DNA of 64,000 nt. Source: an uncultured beta proteobacterium (GTDB taxonomy: Bacteria; Pseudomonadota; Gammaproteobacteria; Burkholderiales; Burkholderiaceae_C). The stretch lies in the NCBI GenBank assembly GCA_903905735.1, contig CAIVHU010000170.1, forward strand, positions 46,785 to 110,784. Reading direction: 5' to 3'. The translations under genes were made by a program, and so were the position numbers. Shown one piece after another: positions 43,615 through 52,206 of this stretch (within the stretch, counting starts at the first letter, position 1; each line of letters begins with the position of its first letter). The notes beneath the pieces were generated by a model. It made no database searches. It was not told where the DNA came from and saw nothing but the letters and a program-made list of their open reading frames with translations.

Positions 43615-44628
43615 ATGTTCAGTTATCGCCACGCCTTTCATGCCGGCAACCATGCCGATGTCCTCAAGCACACCGCCTTGATCGCTGTGCTGCGCCACAT
43701 GACCCAGAAGGACACTGCGCTCAATGTGTTTGACACCCACGCCGGCGCGGGCCTGTACCGGCTGGACGGCGACTACGCCCAAACCAGCGGCGAGGCGGCT
43801 GATGGCTACCTGAAATTGCTGGCGGCCATCGCACCGGTCACTTCTATAGAAAATAAGCCTCTAGCCCCCGCCAATCATGGGCAAACAGCTATTGATAGTG
43901 AAGTAGTCAAGACACCTTCGGCGGCCAGAACCGCCAAAATGGCAGTCCAGACCGTGCCGCTGGCACCTGCCCTGCAAGACTATCTGGACATGGTGGCCAG
44001 CTTCAACAAGGCAGGCAGCCACAAGGTGTACCCGGGCTCGCCGTTCATCATCCATCAACTGCTGAAAGAGCGCGACCGTGATCGGCTCAAGCTTTTTGAA
44101 ATCCACCCGACCGATGCCAAGACGCTGAGCGCCAACATCGCCCAGCTGAATGCCGGGCGCTCGATTGCGGTGCTGCAGGATGACGGCTTTGAAGGATTGA
44201 AGAAGTTTTTGCCGCCACCATCCCGCCGTGCCCTGGTGCTGTGTGACCCCAGCTATGAAATCAAGAGCGACTATGGCCGCGTGGTGGACATGATGGCGGA
44301 TGCGGTCAAGCGCTTCCCCACCGGCACCTACATGGTGTGGTACCCGATCATTCCGCGCCCGGAAGCGCATGACCTGCCGCGCAAGCTCAAAACACTGGCC
44401 AACCGCGAAAAGCTGCCCTGGCTCAACGCCACCCTCACCGTCAAATCCAGCAAGTTGGGCCACGATGATGCGGGTGAAGTGGTGCGACCCGGACTGCCGG
44501 CCAGCGGTGTGTTTGTGATCAACCCACCGCACACGTTGAAAGCCTCTTTGACGGCGGCGTTGACCCAGGCATCACAATTTATGGCACAGGGGAAACACAA
44601 AGCGTTTGAGGTGGAGTCGGGCGGGTAA
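43615..44628 (+). CDS. rlmJ: 23S rRNA (adenine(2030)-N6)-methyltransferase
   Basis: A 337-aa methyltransferase that modifies A2030 of 23S rRNA. Landmarks are MFSYRHAFHAGNHADVLKH at the start, FDTHAGAGLY (SAM site), and the catalytic CDPSYEIKSDY (DPPY-type DPSY) near 205. It is longer than E. coli RlmJ (280 aa); the extra residues lie around 75-115 (SIENKPLAPANHG and beyond) and coincide with an in-frame copy of the interspersed repeat. The frame stays open, and all motifs are present, so the gene is probably functional. Confidence 0.94.
   Translation: MFSYRHAFHAGNHADVLKHTALIAVLRHMTQKDTALNVFDTHAGAGLYRLDGDYAQTSGEAADGYLKLLAAIAPVTSIENKPLAPANHGQTAIDSEVVKTPSAARTAKMAVQTVPLAPALQDYLDMVASFNKAGSHKVYPGSPFIIHQLLKERDRDRLKLFEIHPTDAKTLSANIAQLNAGRSIAVLQDDGFEGLKKFLPPPSRRALVLCDPSYEIKSDYGRVVDMMADAVKRFPTGTYMVWYPIIPRPEAHDLPRKLKTLANREKLPWLNATLTVKSSKLGHDDAGEVVRPGLPASGVFVINPPHTLKASLTAALTQASQFMAQGKHKAFEVESGG
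43843..43903 (-). repeat. Interspersed repeat inserted in frame in rlmJ
   Basis: Plus strand reads AAAATAAGCCTCTAGCCCCC, then GGGCAAACAGCTATTGATAG, the reverse-complement orientation of the consensus. It is translated as part of RlmJ. Confidence 0.75.
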
Positions 44629-44681
44629 ATTTTTACCACCCCCCGGCCTTGTTTTTTTATTGAGTCGGTACCGGGCTACGG

Positions 44682-45302
44682 CTAACGGCTGACTCGATTC
44701 GCCGATTCCCAATCGCTGTCAAACCAGGCATCACCGTCCAAATAGGCTGTGAGCATCGGCAGCGCATCCAGGCCCCAGAACAGTTTGCCATCGACCTCGA
44801 ACGTCGGCACGCCAAACACGCCGCTGGCGATGGCATCGTCGGTGTTGCTGCGCAACTGGATCTTGGCCAGTTCGTCGTTGACATCGCGCACTGGTGCCAG
44901 TTGCGTTGTCAAGGCTTGCCGGCGCTGAGCATCGACTGCATCCTGACCGCCCTGCCAGACATGGCGGAAGATGGTTTCGCACACGTAGCGATTGGGTAGC
45001 CCGTTGTCACTGCAGGCCAGCGCGAGGCGCAGCAGAGCCAGCGGGTTGAATGGATGCTGGGCAGGCAACTGCAGATCGACCCCGTTTTGCCGCGCCAGCC
45101 ACAGCACCTGGCGGTACGTCCATTCACGTTTGCCAGGAATTTCCGCCGGGCCCAGTTGGCCGTGGTGTTTGAGCAAGGCGGCAAACAACACAGGTTTGTA
45201 GCTGACGCTCACGCTGTGACCCATCAGCGCCTCGGGCAATGCCTCAAACGCCAGATAAGCGAAGGGCGAGATGAAATCCAGGTAAAAAGTGATGGGCTTC
45301 AT
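44682..45302 (-). CDS. 2-hydroxychromene-2-carboxylate isomerase / DsbA-family oxidoreductase
   Basis: A 206-aa thioredoxin-fold protein of the kappa-GST/HCCA-isomerase group. The start FYLDFISPFAYLAFEAL carries the catalytic Ser/Tyr region, and GVFGVPTFEVDGKLFWGLD (~165-183) contains the conserved cis-Pro. Members isomerise chromene-carboxylates in naphthalene degradation, but chromosomal homologues outside such clusters have unknown substrates. It overlaps the DUF1289 gene by 4 nt. Confidence 0.88.
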   Translation of the reverse strand: MKPITFYLDFISPFAYLAFEALPEALMGHSVSVSYKPVLFAALLKHHGQLGPAEIPGKREWTYRQVLWLARQNGVDLQLPAQHPFNPLALLRLALACSDNGLPNRYVCETIFRHVWQGGQDAVDAQRRQALTTQLAPVRDVNDELAKIQLRSNTDDAIASGVFGVPTFEVDGKLFWGLDALPMLTAYLDGDAWFDSDWESANRVSR

Positions 45303-45550
45303 GCGGCGTATTGGACGGTGCGCGCCTCGATGGCTTGCCAGATGCTGCGGCGCTGGGTGTCGTTGGCGTTACCCCACTGGCGGATTTCGTCGAGCGTGCG
45401 CAGGCAGCCCTGACACAGCCCGTCTTCTTCGTCCATCTGGCAGACCGACATGCAGGGTGACGGCACACCTGTATCGTATTTTTGGCCTCCAGCCCTTATA
45501 TCGCGGGCGGTAGCAGCTATAAACATCATAGCTTTTGCGTTGAGTGTCAT
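45299..45550 (-). CDS. DUF1289 domain protein
   Basis: An 83-aa protein whose second half (~30-75: PSPCMSVCQMDEEDGLCQGC) is a cysteine-rich DUF1289 domain, probably metal-binding. The first ~28 residues are encoded by a copy of the interspersed repeat. The ATG at 45550 overlaps the stop of the preceding gene (ATGA), which favours it; a GTG at 45466 would give a protein consisting of the DUF1289 domain only. Confidence 0.8.
   Translation of the reverse strand: MTLNAKAMMFIAATARDIRAGGQKYDTGVPSPCMSVCQMDEEDGLCQGCLRTLDEIRQWGNANDTQRRSIWQAIEARTVQYAA
45477..45532 (-). repeat. Interspersed repeat, copy within the DUF1289 N-terminus
   Basis: Plus strand reads TTTTTGGCCTCCAGCCCTTA, then GCGGTAGCAGCTATAAAC. 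It encodes the N-terminal part of the DUF1289 protein on the minus strand. Confidence 0.8.
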
Positions 45551-46062
45551 GAGGCTACCTGTTCTGTGACGTCAGCCATGGGCGCGCCTGTGAGGTGCGC
45601 CAGATGCTCCGGATGTAATTTGAAGACGCTATGCGGATGACCCGCAGCGGCCCATATTTCATCAAAACGCAGCAAGTCACGGTCGATCAGGGTTACTGGC
45701 GGCACGGCGTGGCCCACCGGCGACACACCGCCAATCGAAAACCCTGTGGCCGCCTTGACAAAGTCGGCATCGGCCCGACCCAGTTTCTGGCCGTCGGTGC
45801 AGACCAGCGCCTGCACCTTTTTCTCATCGACACGCCTATCGCCGGAGGTGATGACCAGCACCGCGACCGCGTCAGGCTTGCGTTTGAAAATGATGCTTTT
45901 GGCGATCTGGCCGAGCCCGATGCCCAGCGCATCGGCGGCCTGCTGCGCGGTGCGGGCAGCATCGCTGAGCATCACCGGCGCGTGTGGGTGACCTTTGTCG
46001 CGCAGCACTTGCGCCACTCGCTGTACGCCTTCGGGCAGGGGTTTGGCTGGGACTTGGCTCAT
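45547..46062 (-). CDS. YbaK/EbsC-family aminoacyl-tRNA deacylase
   Basis: A 171-aa editing-domain protein. Conserved features are QAADALGIGLGQIAKSIIFK, the catalytic-lysine region, VLVITSGDRRVD and ATGFSIGGVSPVGH. Relatives hydrolyse mischarged Cys- or Ala-tRNA-Pro. It overlaps both neighbours by 4 nt, so it is part of a translationally coupled set with HMG-CoA lyase and DUF1289. Confidence 0.9.
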   Translation of the reverse strand: MSQVPAKPLPEGVQRVAQVLRDKGHPHAPVMLSDAARTAQQAADALGIGLGQIAKSIIFKRKPDAVAVLVITSGDRRVDEKKVQALVCTDGQKLGRADADFVKAATGFSIGGVSPVGHAVPPVTLIDRDLLRFDEIWAAAGHPHSVFKLHPEHLAHLTGAPMADVTEQVAS

Positions 46063-46982
46063 GTCGACGTACGCTTGTTGAACAGCGCCTTGCCCGCGCG
46101 CGAGTTGGTGGGCCGCTGCAAGGAGTCGCTGATGAACTGACCCGCGTCGATGAGCTTGTCCAGATCGATGCCGGTGTCGATGCCCATGCCGTGCAACAGG
46201 TACACCACATCCTCAGTTGCTACGTTTCCGGTAGCACCTTTGGCATACGGACAGCCGCCCAGACCGGCCACAGAAGCTTGAAAGTTCCATACCCCCAACT
46301 GCAGCGCTGCCAGCGTGTTGGCTAGGGCCTGGCCGTAGGTGTCGTGAAAATGGCCGCTGATGTGGTCCATGTCGAAGTGTTGCAGCGTGGCATCGATGGC
46401 CCGCTGCACCTTGAGCGGCGTGCCCACGCCGATGGTGTCGGCCACGTCCACGCGCTGCACGCCGATGCCGCGCATCAGACCTGCCAACATGCTGACCCGC
46501 TCGGGCGCAATCTCACCCTCATACGGGCAGCCCACCGTGCAGCTCATGGCGCCGCGCACGTCAATCCCGACTGATTTGGCCGCCTGGACCACGGGGGCAA
46601 AGCGTTCGATGCTCTCAGAAATAGAGCAATTGATGTTTTTCTGGCTGAACGCTTCGCTGGCTGCGCCAAACACCACGATCTCATCGGGCCAGGCTGCACG
46701 GGGCAGCGCCAGCGCCGCCTCCAGCCCCTTGAGGTTAGGTGTGAGCACCGAGTAACGCACACCGGACAAGCGCGTGATGCCGGCCATCACCTCGGCGTTG
46801 TCACCCATCTGCGGCACCCATTTGGGGCTGACGAAGCTGGTGACTTCGATTTCCTTCAGGCCAGCCGCTTGCAGGCGGTGCACCAGCTCGATCTTCACCG
46901 CAGCGGGCACGGTTTGCTTCTCGTTTTGCAGGCCGTCGCGAGGGCCGACATCGATGAGTTTCACTTGGGTGGGGAGGGACAT
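46059..46982 (-). CDS. Hydroxymethylglutaryl-CoA lyase
   Basis: A 307-aa enzyme that splits HMG-CoA to acetyl-CoA and acetoacetate, the last step of leucine catabolism. Landmarks are DVGPRDGLQNE (~12, metal and substrate site), SFVSPKWVPQM, HFHDTYGQALAN (metal His pair) and the signature VAGLGGCPYAKGATGN with the catalytic Cys. It lies downstream of the methylcrotonyl-CoA carboxylase genes on the same strand, separated by a dehydrogenase gene and a toxin-antitoxin pair. Confidence 0.95.
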   Translation of the reverse strand: MSLPTQVKLIDVGPRDGLQNEKQTVPAAVKIELVHRLQAAGLKEIEVTSFVSPKWVPQMGDNAEVMAGITRLSGVRYSVLTPNLKGLEAALALPRAAWPDEIVVFGAASEAFSQKNINCSISESIERFAPVVQAAKSVGIDVRGAMSCTVGCPYEGEIAPERVSMLAGLMRGIGVQRVDVADTIGVGTPLKVQRAIDATLQHFDMDHISGHFHDTYGQALANTLAALQLGVWNFQASVAGLGGCPYAKGATGNVATEDVVYLLHGMGIDTGIDLDKLIDAGQFISDSLQRPTNSRAGKALFNKRTST

Positions 46983-47057
46983 GAATTGCTCGCTGACGTA
47001 ATAAGCAGAAAAAATTAACCGGACAAAAACTGACTCATTTGGGCAGGTGCGGCGCAG

Positions 47058-47333
47058 TCACTGAACCTGGCTCAAACGCTCGGCCATGCGGGTTTGCCAG
47101 CCTGCGCCAGTCGCCTTCCAGCGCTCAATCACATCGGCAGGCAGGCGCAAGGAAATCAGCTTGCGCGGGTTGCTCGAGCAAGGGCGGCCACCTTTGTTGA
47201 CCTTGGCGCGGCTGAGCATGTCGTCAGTCAGTTCAGGCAATTCCTCAAACTCATCAGCTTGGGACACATGCGCGTCCACCCGCGCCAGATCAGACTTCAA
47301 GGTAGGGCGCGATGCGCTTTTGCTCGCGTTCAT
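47058..47333 (-). CDS. brnA: BrnA family antitoxin
   Basis: A 91-aa antitoxin. The C-terminal part (~55-91: PRKLISLRLPADVIERWKATG and WQTRMAERL) is the ribbon-helix-helix domain of BrnA; the N-terminal part is acidic (EFEELPELTDDML) and binds the toxin. It overlaps brnT by 44 nt, the usual toxin-first order of this family. BrnA dimers neutralise BrnT and repress the operon. Confidence 0.9.
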   Translation of the reverse strand: MNASKSASRPTLKSDLARVDAHVSQADEFEELPELTDDMLSRAKVNKGGRPCSSNPRKLISLRLPADVIERWKATGAGWQTRMAERLSQVQ

Positions 47334-47565
47334 TGGCTTTCCTCATACTGAATATGTGGCGATCCGCGCCACGCGGTGTGTAACCGACTACGACCAATCT
47401 GCCCTGCAGCCAGCCATAACAAATGACGCGCGTTTCACCGTAGTCCTTTCGCGTGTCCTCCACTTCCAGCGTTTTACCGGCAAAAACCAGCGCCGCATCT
47501 TCAAACGCCAGGCCGCGCTCTTGCCAAGTATTGGCCCGTTTGGCGGGATCGAAGATGATGCGCAT
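47290..47565 (-). CDS. brnT: BrnT family ribonuclease toxin
   Basis: A 91-aa RelE-like toxin. Typical BrnT stretches are FDPAKRANTWQERGL, FEDAALVF, ETRVICYGWL and GYTPRGADRHIFSMRKANERE. Members cleave RNA and arrest growth until bound by BrnA. Toxin and antitoxin are both open and full-length, so the pair is likely active. It is placed between catabolic genes. Confidence 0.92.
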   Translation of the reverse strand: MRIIFDPAKRANTWQERGLAFEDAALVFAGKTLEVEDTRKDYGETRVICYGWLQGRLVVVGYTPRGADRHIFSMRKANEREQKRIAPYLEV

Positions 47566-47627
47566 GAAGTTATTGTATTTACATCAACCTTGTATGGCTA
47601 CGGGTCAATCCTTAACCGGCCAGTATT

Positions 47628-48557
47628 TCAGTACCCCCGCCCCACATCCACAACACCGGTCAGCACCTCACCTCGCTGCATCGCCCCCATCTTGGCTGCA
47701 ATTTGCGCGATGCTCTCGCTGCGCAGCGTGCGCGCCGAGGTGTGCGGGGTGATCGTGATTTTGGGATGCTGCCAGAACGGATGCTCCGCAGGCAGTGGCT
47801 CGGTACGGAACACGTCCAGCAGGGCGCCGCCCAAGTGCCCGCTGTTGAGCAGCGCCAACAAGTCCTCATCCACCAGATGCGCGCCGCGCGCCACGTTGAT
47901 GACGTAGCCACCGGGCTGCAGGCGGCCCAGTGTCTCGCGATTGAGGATGTTGGCCGTCTCGGGCGTGAGCGGCAGCAGGTTGACCAGCACGCGGCTGCTG
48001 GCCAGAAAGTCATGAAACTGCGCCGCGCCGCTGAAGCCTCGCACGCCGTCCAAGGCTTTGGGCGAGCGGCTCCAGCCGTTGACCGGGAACTCAAAATGTT
48101 GCAGAGCCTGCGCCACGCGCGCGCCCAGCACACCCAGACCCAAAATGCCCACGGGGAAGTCGCGGCGCTGGCGCGGTTTGTAAAACGTCCATTGCCCGGC
48201 GCGCACGTCGTCGGCGTAGGCATTCAGGTCCCGAAAGTGGCGGATGGCACCCTGGCAGACGTATTCGGCCATTTGCACCGCCATACCTGCATCTTCCAGC
48301 CGCACCACCACGGCGTTTGACGGCAGGCGCAGTTTCGTCAGCGCATCGACGCCCGCACCGATGTTGAACACGCCTTTGAGCTGCGGCTGCTCGTCAAAAA
48401 ATGGCTGCGGCGGTGCCCAGACCACAGCGTAGTCGGCGGGTGGCACGCCGGGTTGCCAGACTTCAACTTCAGCCTGGGGAAAAGCCGTGCGCAAGCCTGC
48501 CAGCCAGGGCTCGGGATCGGTGTTGGTGCAGCAAAAGCTAATGCGAAACGACGTCAT
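47628..48557 (-). CDS. 2-hydroxyacid dehydrogenase, glyoxylate/hydroxypyruvate reductase A type
   Basis: A 309-aa NAD(P)-dependent D-2-hydroxyacid dehydrogenase. The Rossmann motif GILGLGVLGARV is near 138-149. NVARGAHLVDEDLLALL (~230) carries the catalytic Arg, and the His/Glu pair lies near ITPHTSA. The type resembles GhrA, which reduces glyoxylate and hydroxypyruvate. A repeat copy occupies its upstream region. Confidence 0.9.
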   Translation of the reverse strand: MTSFRISFCCTNTDPEPWLAGLRTAFPQAEVEVWQPGVPPADYAVVWAPPQPFFDEQPQLKGVFNIGAGVDALTKLRLPSNAVVVRLEDAGMAVQMAEYVCQGAIRHFRDLNAYADDVRAGQWTFYKPRQRRDFPVGILGLGVLGARVAQALQHFEFPVNGWSRSPKALDGVRGFSGAAQFHDFLASSRVLVNLLPLTPETANILNRETLGRLQPGGYVINVARGAHLVDEDLLALLNSGHLGGALLDVFRTEPLPAEHPFWQHPKITITPHTSARTLRSESIAQIAAKMGAMQRGEVLTGVVDVGRGY

Positions 48558-48570
48558 GCTGATTTAAATT

Positions 48571-48620
48571 CAATAGCTACTCGCCCTTTATCTATAAGGG
48601 CTGGATGCCTAAAACGTTGA
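48571..48620 (+). repeat. Interspersed ~55-bp repeat, copy upstream of the dehydrogenase
   Basis: Reads CAATAGCTACTCGCCCTTTA, then AAGGGCTGGATGCCTAAAAC, a more diverged member. It occupies most of the 73-bp gap between the carboxylase alpha-subunit stop and the dehydrogenase start. Confidence 0.7.
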
Positions 48621-48630
48621 TAACTTTGAC

Positions 48631-50682
48631 TCAAACCACCGCGCTGTTCAGCTTGAGCAACTCAGCCCCTTCCACCACCTGATCACCCGGCGCGTAGAGC
48701 AGTTCAGCCACCACACCGTCCATGGGTGCGGCAATGGTGTGCTCCATTTTCATCGCATCCATCACCGCCAGCGGCTGGCCTTTTTTGACCGTGTCACCGG
48801 CCTGCACGGCAAACGATACCACCTTGCCGGGCATCGGTGCAGTCAGGCGGCCACCTTCAGCGGCTGTCTCACCGGCGTGCAACAGCAAGTCGATTGCAAT
48901 GATTTGTGTAGCACCTTGCGCACAGTGGATATGGGCTACCTCGCCTTTTCGATACACATTGACCAAAGCACGCTGCCCGGCGAATTGCAGGTCAATTCCC
49001 TGATGGGTGGCGGCGAAACTCAGCAAGCCCGTCGTTTCGCCCACCTTGAACGACAACGCGCCGTCGTGCAAATAAGTCAGGCCCGCCTGCACATGCTCGC
49101 CGCCAAATTCAAACTCAAACCGACGCGTGAACACGCCGTGGCTGCGCCAGCCATCGGTGCGGCTGTACGGGTCGGCGGTTTGCGTGGCGCGCTCGTCAAG
49201 CAGGGTTTGCGCCACATCAGCGGCAGCGGCCAGCGCCAGGCCGACGCGCTCCTGGTTGAACAGCACCGCAGCTTCGCGCGGGATCAGGCCGGTGTCCAGC
49301 CGGGCCTGGGCGAACGAGTCGCTTTGCACCACATTGCGCAAAAACTGCACATTGGTGGTCAGGCCAACAATGTGCGTTTGCGCCAATGCGGCATCCAGCC
49401 GGGCCAGCGCCTGCGCGCGGGTGTCACCGTGAACGATGAGTTTGGCGACCATCGAGTCGTAAAACGGGCTGATGGCATCGCCCTGGCGCACACCGTCATC
49501 AAAGCGGACACTTTGCGCGTCGCGCGCGCGGCTGCCATCGGGCGCGTTCACCGGCGGCTGGAACGACACATGCGCGGGTTTGGCGTAGATGTCCAGCGTG
49601 CCGGTGGCGGGCAGGAAGTTGTTGTCGGGGTTCTCGGCGCAGATGCGTGCCTCGATGGCGTGGCCGGTGATCGTGAGCTGGTCCTGGCGCAGCGGCAGCG
49701 GCTCGCCGCTGGCCACACGCAACTGCCACTCCACCAAGTCCTGCCCGGTGATGGCCTCGGTCACCGGGTGCTCGACCTGCAGGCGGGTGTTCATCTCCAT
49801 GAAGTAAAACTTCATCTCCTCGGGCCGCTCGTAACCACCGGGCTGCTCGACAATGAATTCCACCGTGCCCGCACCCACATAGTTGACAGCGCGGGCGGCG
49901 GCCACAGCCACCTCACCCATGGCGCGGCGCAGCTCGGGGGTCATCCCGGGTGCGGGGGCTTCTTCCAGCACCTTCTGGTGGCGGCGTTGCACCGAGCAGT
50001 CGCGCTCAAACAGGTACACGTAGTTGCCCAGCGTGTCGCCAAACACCTGAATCTCGATGTGGCGCGGGCGCTGCACGTATTTTTCGATCAACACCGCGTC
50101 ACTGCCAAAGCTGTTGATGGCTTCGCGTTTACAGGATTCCAGCGCGGCCATGAAGTCTTCGTGCTTGTCCACCGCGCGCATGCCCTTGCCGCCGCCGCCC
50201 GCGCTGGCTTTGATCAGCACCGGGTAACCGATGCGATCCGCCTCATGCTGCAACAGCGCCGCACCCTGGGCCGCGCCGTGGTAGCCAGGCACCAGCGGCA
50301 CACCGGCTTTTTCCATCAGCTGTTTTGATTCAGCTTTCAAGCCCATCGCCTGGATGGCAGATGCAGGCGGGCCGATGAACACCAGCCCGGCGGCCGAGCA
50401 AGCCTTGGCAAAGTCTTCGTTTTCGCTCAGAAAACCGTAACCGGGGTGCACCGCTTGCGCGCCGGTGGCCAAAGCGGCTTCGATGATGCGCTCCCAGCGC
50501 AGATAGCTGTCTTTGGGCGCGCTGCCGCCAATGTGTACCGACTCGTCGCAGGCAGCCACGTGTTTGGCCGAGGCATCCGCGTCGGAATACAGCGCCACGG
50601 TTTGGATGCCCAAACGACGCGCAGTGGCGGCTACCCGGCAGGCGATCTCGCCCCGATTGGCAATCAAGATTTTTGTAAACAT
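48631..50682 (-). CDS. liuD: Methylcrotonyl-CoA carboxylase alpha (biotin) subunit
   Basis: A 683-aa fused biotin carboxylase plus biotin carrier. The N-terminal ~450 residues hold ANRGEIACRV, ASAGGGGKGMR and [14 protein letters not shown]; the C-terminal biotinyl domain has its lysine at K645 in DAMKMEHT. Size and domain order match acyl-CoA carboxylase alpha subunits (MccA/LiuD or PccA). The adjacent beta subunit, hydratase and HMG-CoA lyase point to 3-methylcrotonyl-CoA as substrate. The DUF4126 gene precedes it by 1 nt. Confidence 0.9.
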   Translation of the reverse strand: MFTKILIANRGEIACRVAATARRLGIQTVALYSDADASAKHVAACDESVHIGGSAPKDSYLRWERIIEAALATGAQAVHPGYGFLSENEDFAKACSAAGLVFIGPPASAIQAMGLKAESKQLMEKAGVPLVPGYHGAAQGAALLQHEADRIGYPVLIKASAGGGGKGMRAVDKHEDFMAALESCKREAINSFGSDAVLIEKYVQRPRHIEIQVFGDTLGNYVYLFERDCSVQRRHQKVLEEAPAPGMTPELRRAMGEVAVAAARAVNYVGAGTVEFIVEQPGGYERPEEMKFYFMEMNTRLQVEHPVTEAITGQDLVEWQLRVASGEPLPLRQDQLTITGHAIEARICAENPDNNFLPATGTLDIYAKPAHVSFQPPVNAPDGSRARDAQSVRFDDGVRQGDAISPFYDSMVAKLIVHGDTRAQALARLDAALAQTHIVGLTTNVQFLRNVVQSDSFAQARLDTGLIPREAAVLFNQERVGLALAAAADVAQTLLDERATQTADPYSRTDGWRSHGVFTRRFEFEFGGEHVQAGLTYLHDGALSFKVGETTGLLSFAATHQGIDLQFAGQRALVNVYRKGEVAHIHCAQGATQIIAIDLLLHAGETAAEGGRLTAPMPGKVVSFAVQAGDTVKKGQPLAVMDAMKMEHTIAAPMDGVVAELLYAPGDQVVEGAELLKLNSAVV

Positions 50683-51402
50683 TCAAACCACCTTCCGGGA
50701 ACTGTCAAAAAAAGTCGCCATGCGGCGAAAAAAGGCGCGCAAAAACCTGAACAACTTCACGGTCACCACCCACATCAGTACCACCGTGACGGCCAACGCC
50801 ACGCCGAACACCAGCGGATGCGTGGTGGCCAGCCATACGGCCCCCACCACCAGACCGTCTTCAAAGAGACTGGCCAGGATGTTGGAAAAGGGCTCGGGCG
50901 AAGTGTTGATGGCGGCGCGCGTGGTGGTCTTGGCGGCCTGGCTGGTGGCAGCGAGCGAGCCGCCCATCAGCGCGGCAGCCAGCGTCATGGTGGTGCCGTC
51001 CGCACCCAGGGCTGCGGCCGCCAACGCCGCGCCTGCGGGTATGCGGATCACGCTGTGCACCATGTCCCACAGCGAATCCAGCCCCGGAATTTTGTCGGCG
51101 AAAAATTCGACAAACAGCATGAAGCCACTGGCGGTGAGCAAGGCCGGGTGTTGCAGCACCGTCAGCCCGGCGGGCAGCACGATCCAGCCCGCCGCACCGG
51201 CCAGCCCCACCAGAAACACCACCGCATACAGCCTGAAACCGCTGGCCCAACCCAGGGCAGCGGCCAGCGCCATCAGGCTGGGCAGGTCCATTTTTTGTGC
51301 CGCGTCCGTCACCATAGGGACGACCTGTGTCCCCACACGGTCACCGACCTGCAGGCCAAGCGACTGCAGCCACTCCACCAAGTGTTGCCAGATCAGTTCC
51401 AT
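50683..51402 (-). CDS. DUF4126 family membrane protein
   Basis: A 239-aa membrane protein with about five hydrophobic helices (for example LMALAAALGWASGFRLYAVVFLVGLAG and VFGVALAVTVVLMWVVTV). These are DUF4126 features; function unknown. It is wedged between the hydratase (21 nt away) and the carboxylase alpha subunit (adjacent), so it is expressed with the leucine genes and may serve transport or membrane association, which is inference. Confidence 0.85.
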   Translation of the reverse strand: MELIWQHLVEWLQSLGLQVGDRVGTQVVPMVTDAAQKMDLPSLMALAAALGWASGFRLYAVVFLVGLAGAAGWIVLPAGLTVLQHPALLTASGFMLFVEFFADKIPGLDSLWDMVHSVIRIPAGAALAAAALGADGTTMTLAAALMGGSLAATSQAAKTTTRAAINTSPEPFSNILASLFEDGLVVGAVWLATTHPLVFGVALAVTVVLMWVVTVKLFRFLRAFFRRMATFFDSSRKVV

Positions 51403-51423
51403 GCGTTAAGCGTCATTCAGGGC

Positions 51424-52203
51424 TTAAACCAGCCACGATGGCTTGCGTTTTTGCAGGAAGGATTGAACGCCCTCCTTGCCCTCAGCACTGGCACGGATAC
51501 CGGCAATGCCTTCAACCGTATGGGCGATCAACGCGGTGTTGATGTCTTGGCCCGCCACGTTGTGCAGCAGGGTTTTGCATTCCTTGACGGCATTCGGGCT
51601 GGCGCTGACCAGCGCGTGGGTGAGTTCGGCCACCTTCTCATCGAGTTGGTCCGGCTGCACCACCGCGTGGACAAATCCGATGCGTTGCGCCTCCGCCGCA
51701 TCAAACCGCTCGGCGGTCAAGAAGTAGCGGTGCGCCGCACGCGCACCCATGGCGCGGATCACATACGGGCTGATCGTCGCCGGGTAAAGACCGAGCTTGA
51801 CTTCACTCAGGCAATAGTTGGCCGTATCGACACTCACCGCCATGTCGCACGCCGCGACCAGGCCCATGCCACCGGCGTAAACGTCGCCCTGGATGCGCGC
51901 CACGGTGGGCTTGGGGCAGGTGTAAATCACCCGCAGCATCTCGGCCAGTTTCCCGGCATCGGCCAGGTTTTCGGCGTGCGTGTAGTCGGCCATGCGGCGC
52001 ATCCAGTTCAGATCCGCACCGGCGCAAAACGCCGGACCCTCGGCTGCCAGCACCACGGCGCGCAGCAGCGGGTCGCGGCCCAACTGGGTAAAGGCCTGCG
52101 TCAGTTCGGCGATCACCTCGTCGTTGAAGGCATTGCGCACCTCGGGGCGGTTCAGGGTGATGGTGGCCACACCACCAGACAGCGTGATTTGCAGCGACTT
52201 CAT
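51424..52203 (-). CDS. liuC: Enoyl-CoA hydratase/isomerase, probable methylglutaconyl-CoA hydratase
   Basis: A 259-aa crotonase-fold enzyme. The oxyanion-hole segments FCAGADLNWM (~62) and YAGGMGLVAACDMA (~105) are intact, with the catalytic acid region SEVKLGLYPATISPYV (~132). In context, between the two methylcrotonyl-CoA carboxylase subunits, it should hydrate 3-methylglutaconyl-CoA to HMG-CoA. It starts 3 nt after the beta subunit. Confidence 0.9.
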   Translation of the reverse strand: MKSLQITLSGGVATITLNRPEVRNAFNDEVIAELTQAFTQLGRDPLLRAVVLAAEGPAFCAGADLNWMRRMADYTHAENLADAGKLAEMLRVIYTCPKPTVARIQGDVYAGGMGLVAACDMAVSVDTANYCLSEVKLGLYPATISPYVIRAMGARAAHRYFLTAERFDAAEAQRIGFVHAVVQPDQLDEKVAELTHALVSASPNAVKECKTLLHNVAGQDINTALIAHTVEGIAGIRASAEGKEGVQSFLQKRKPSWLV

Positions 52204-52206
52204 GGC

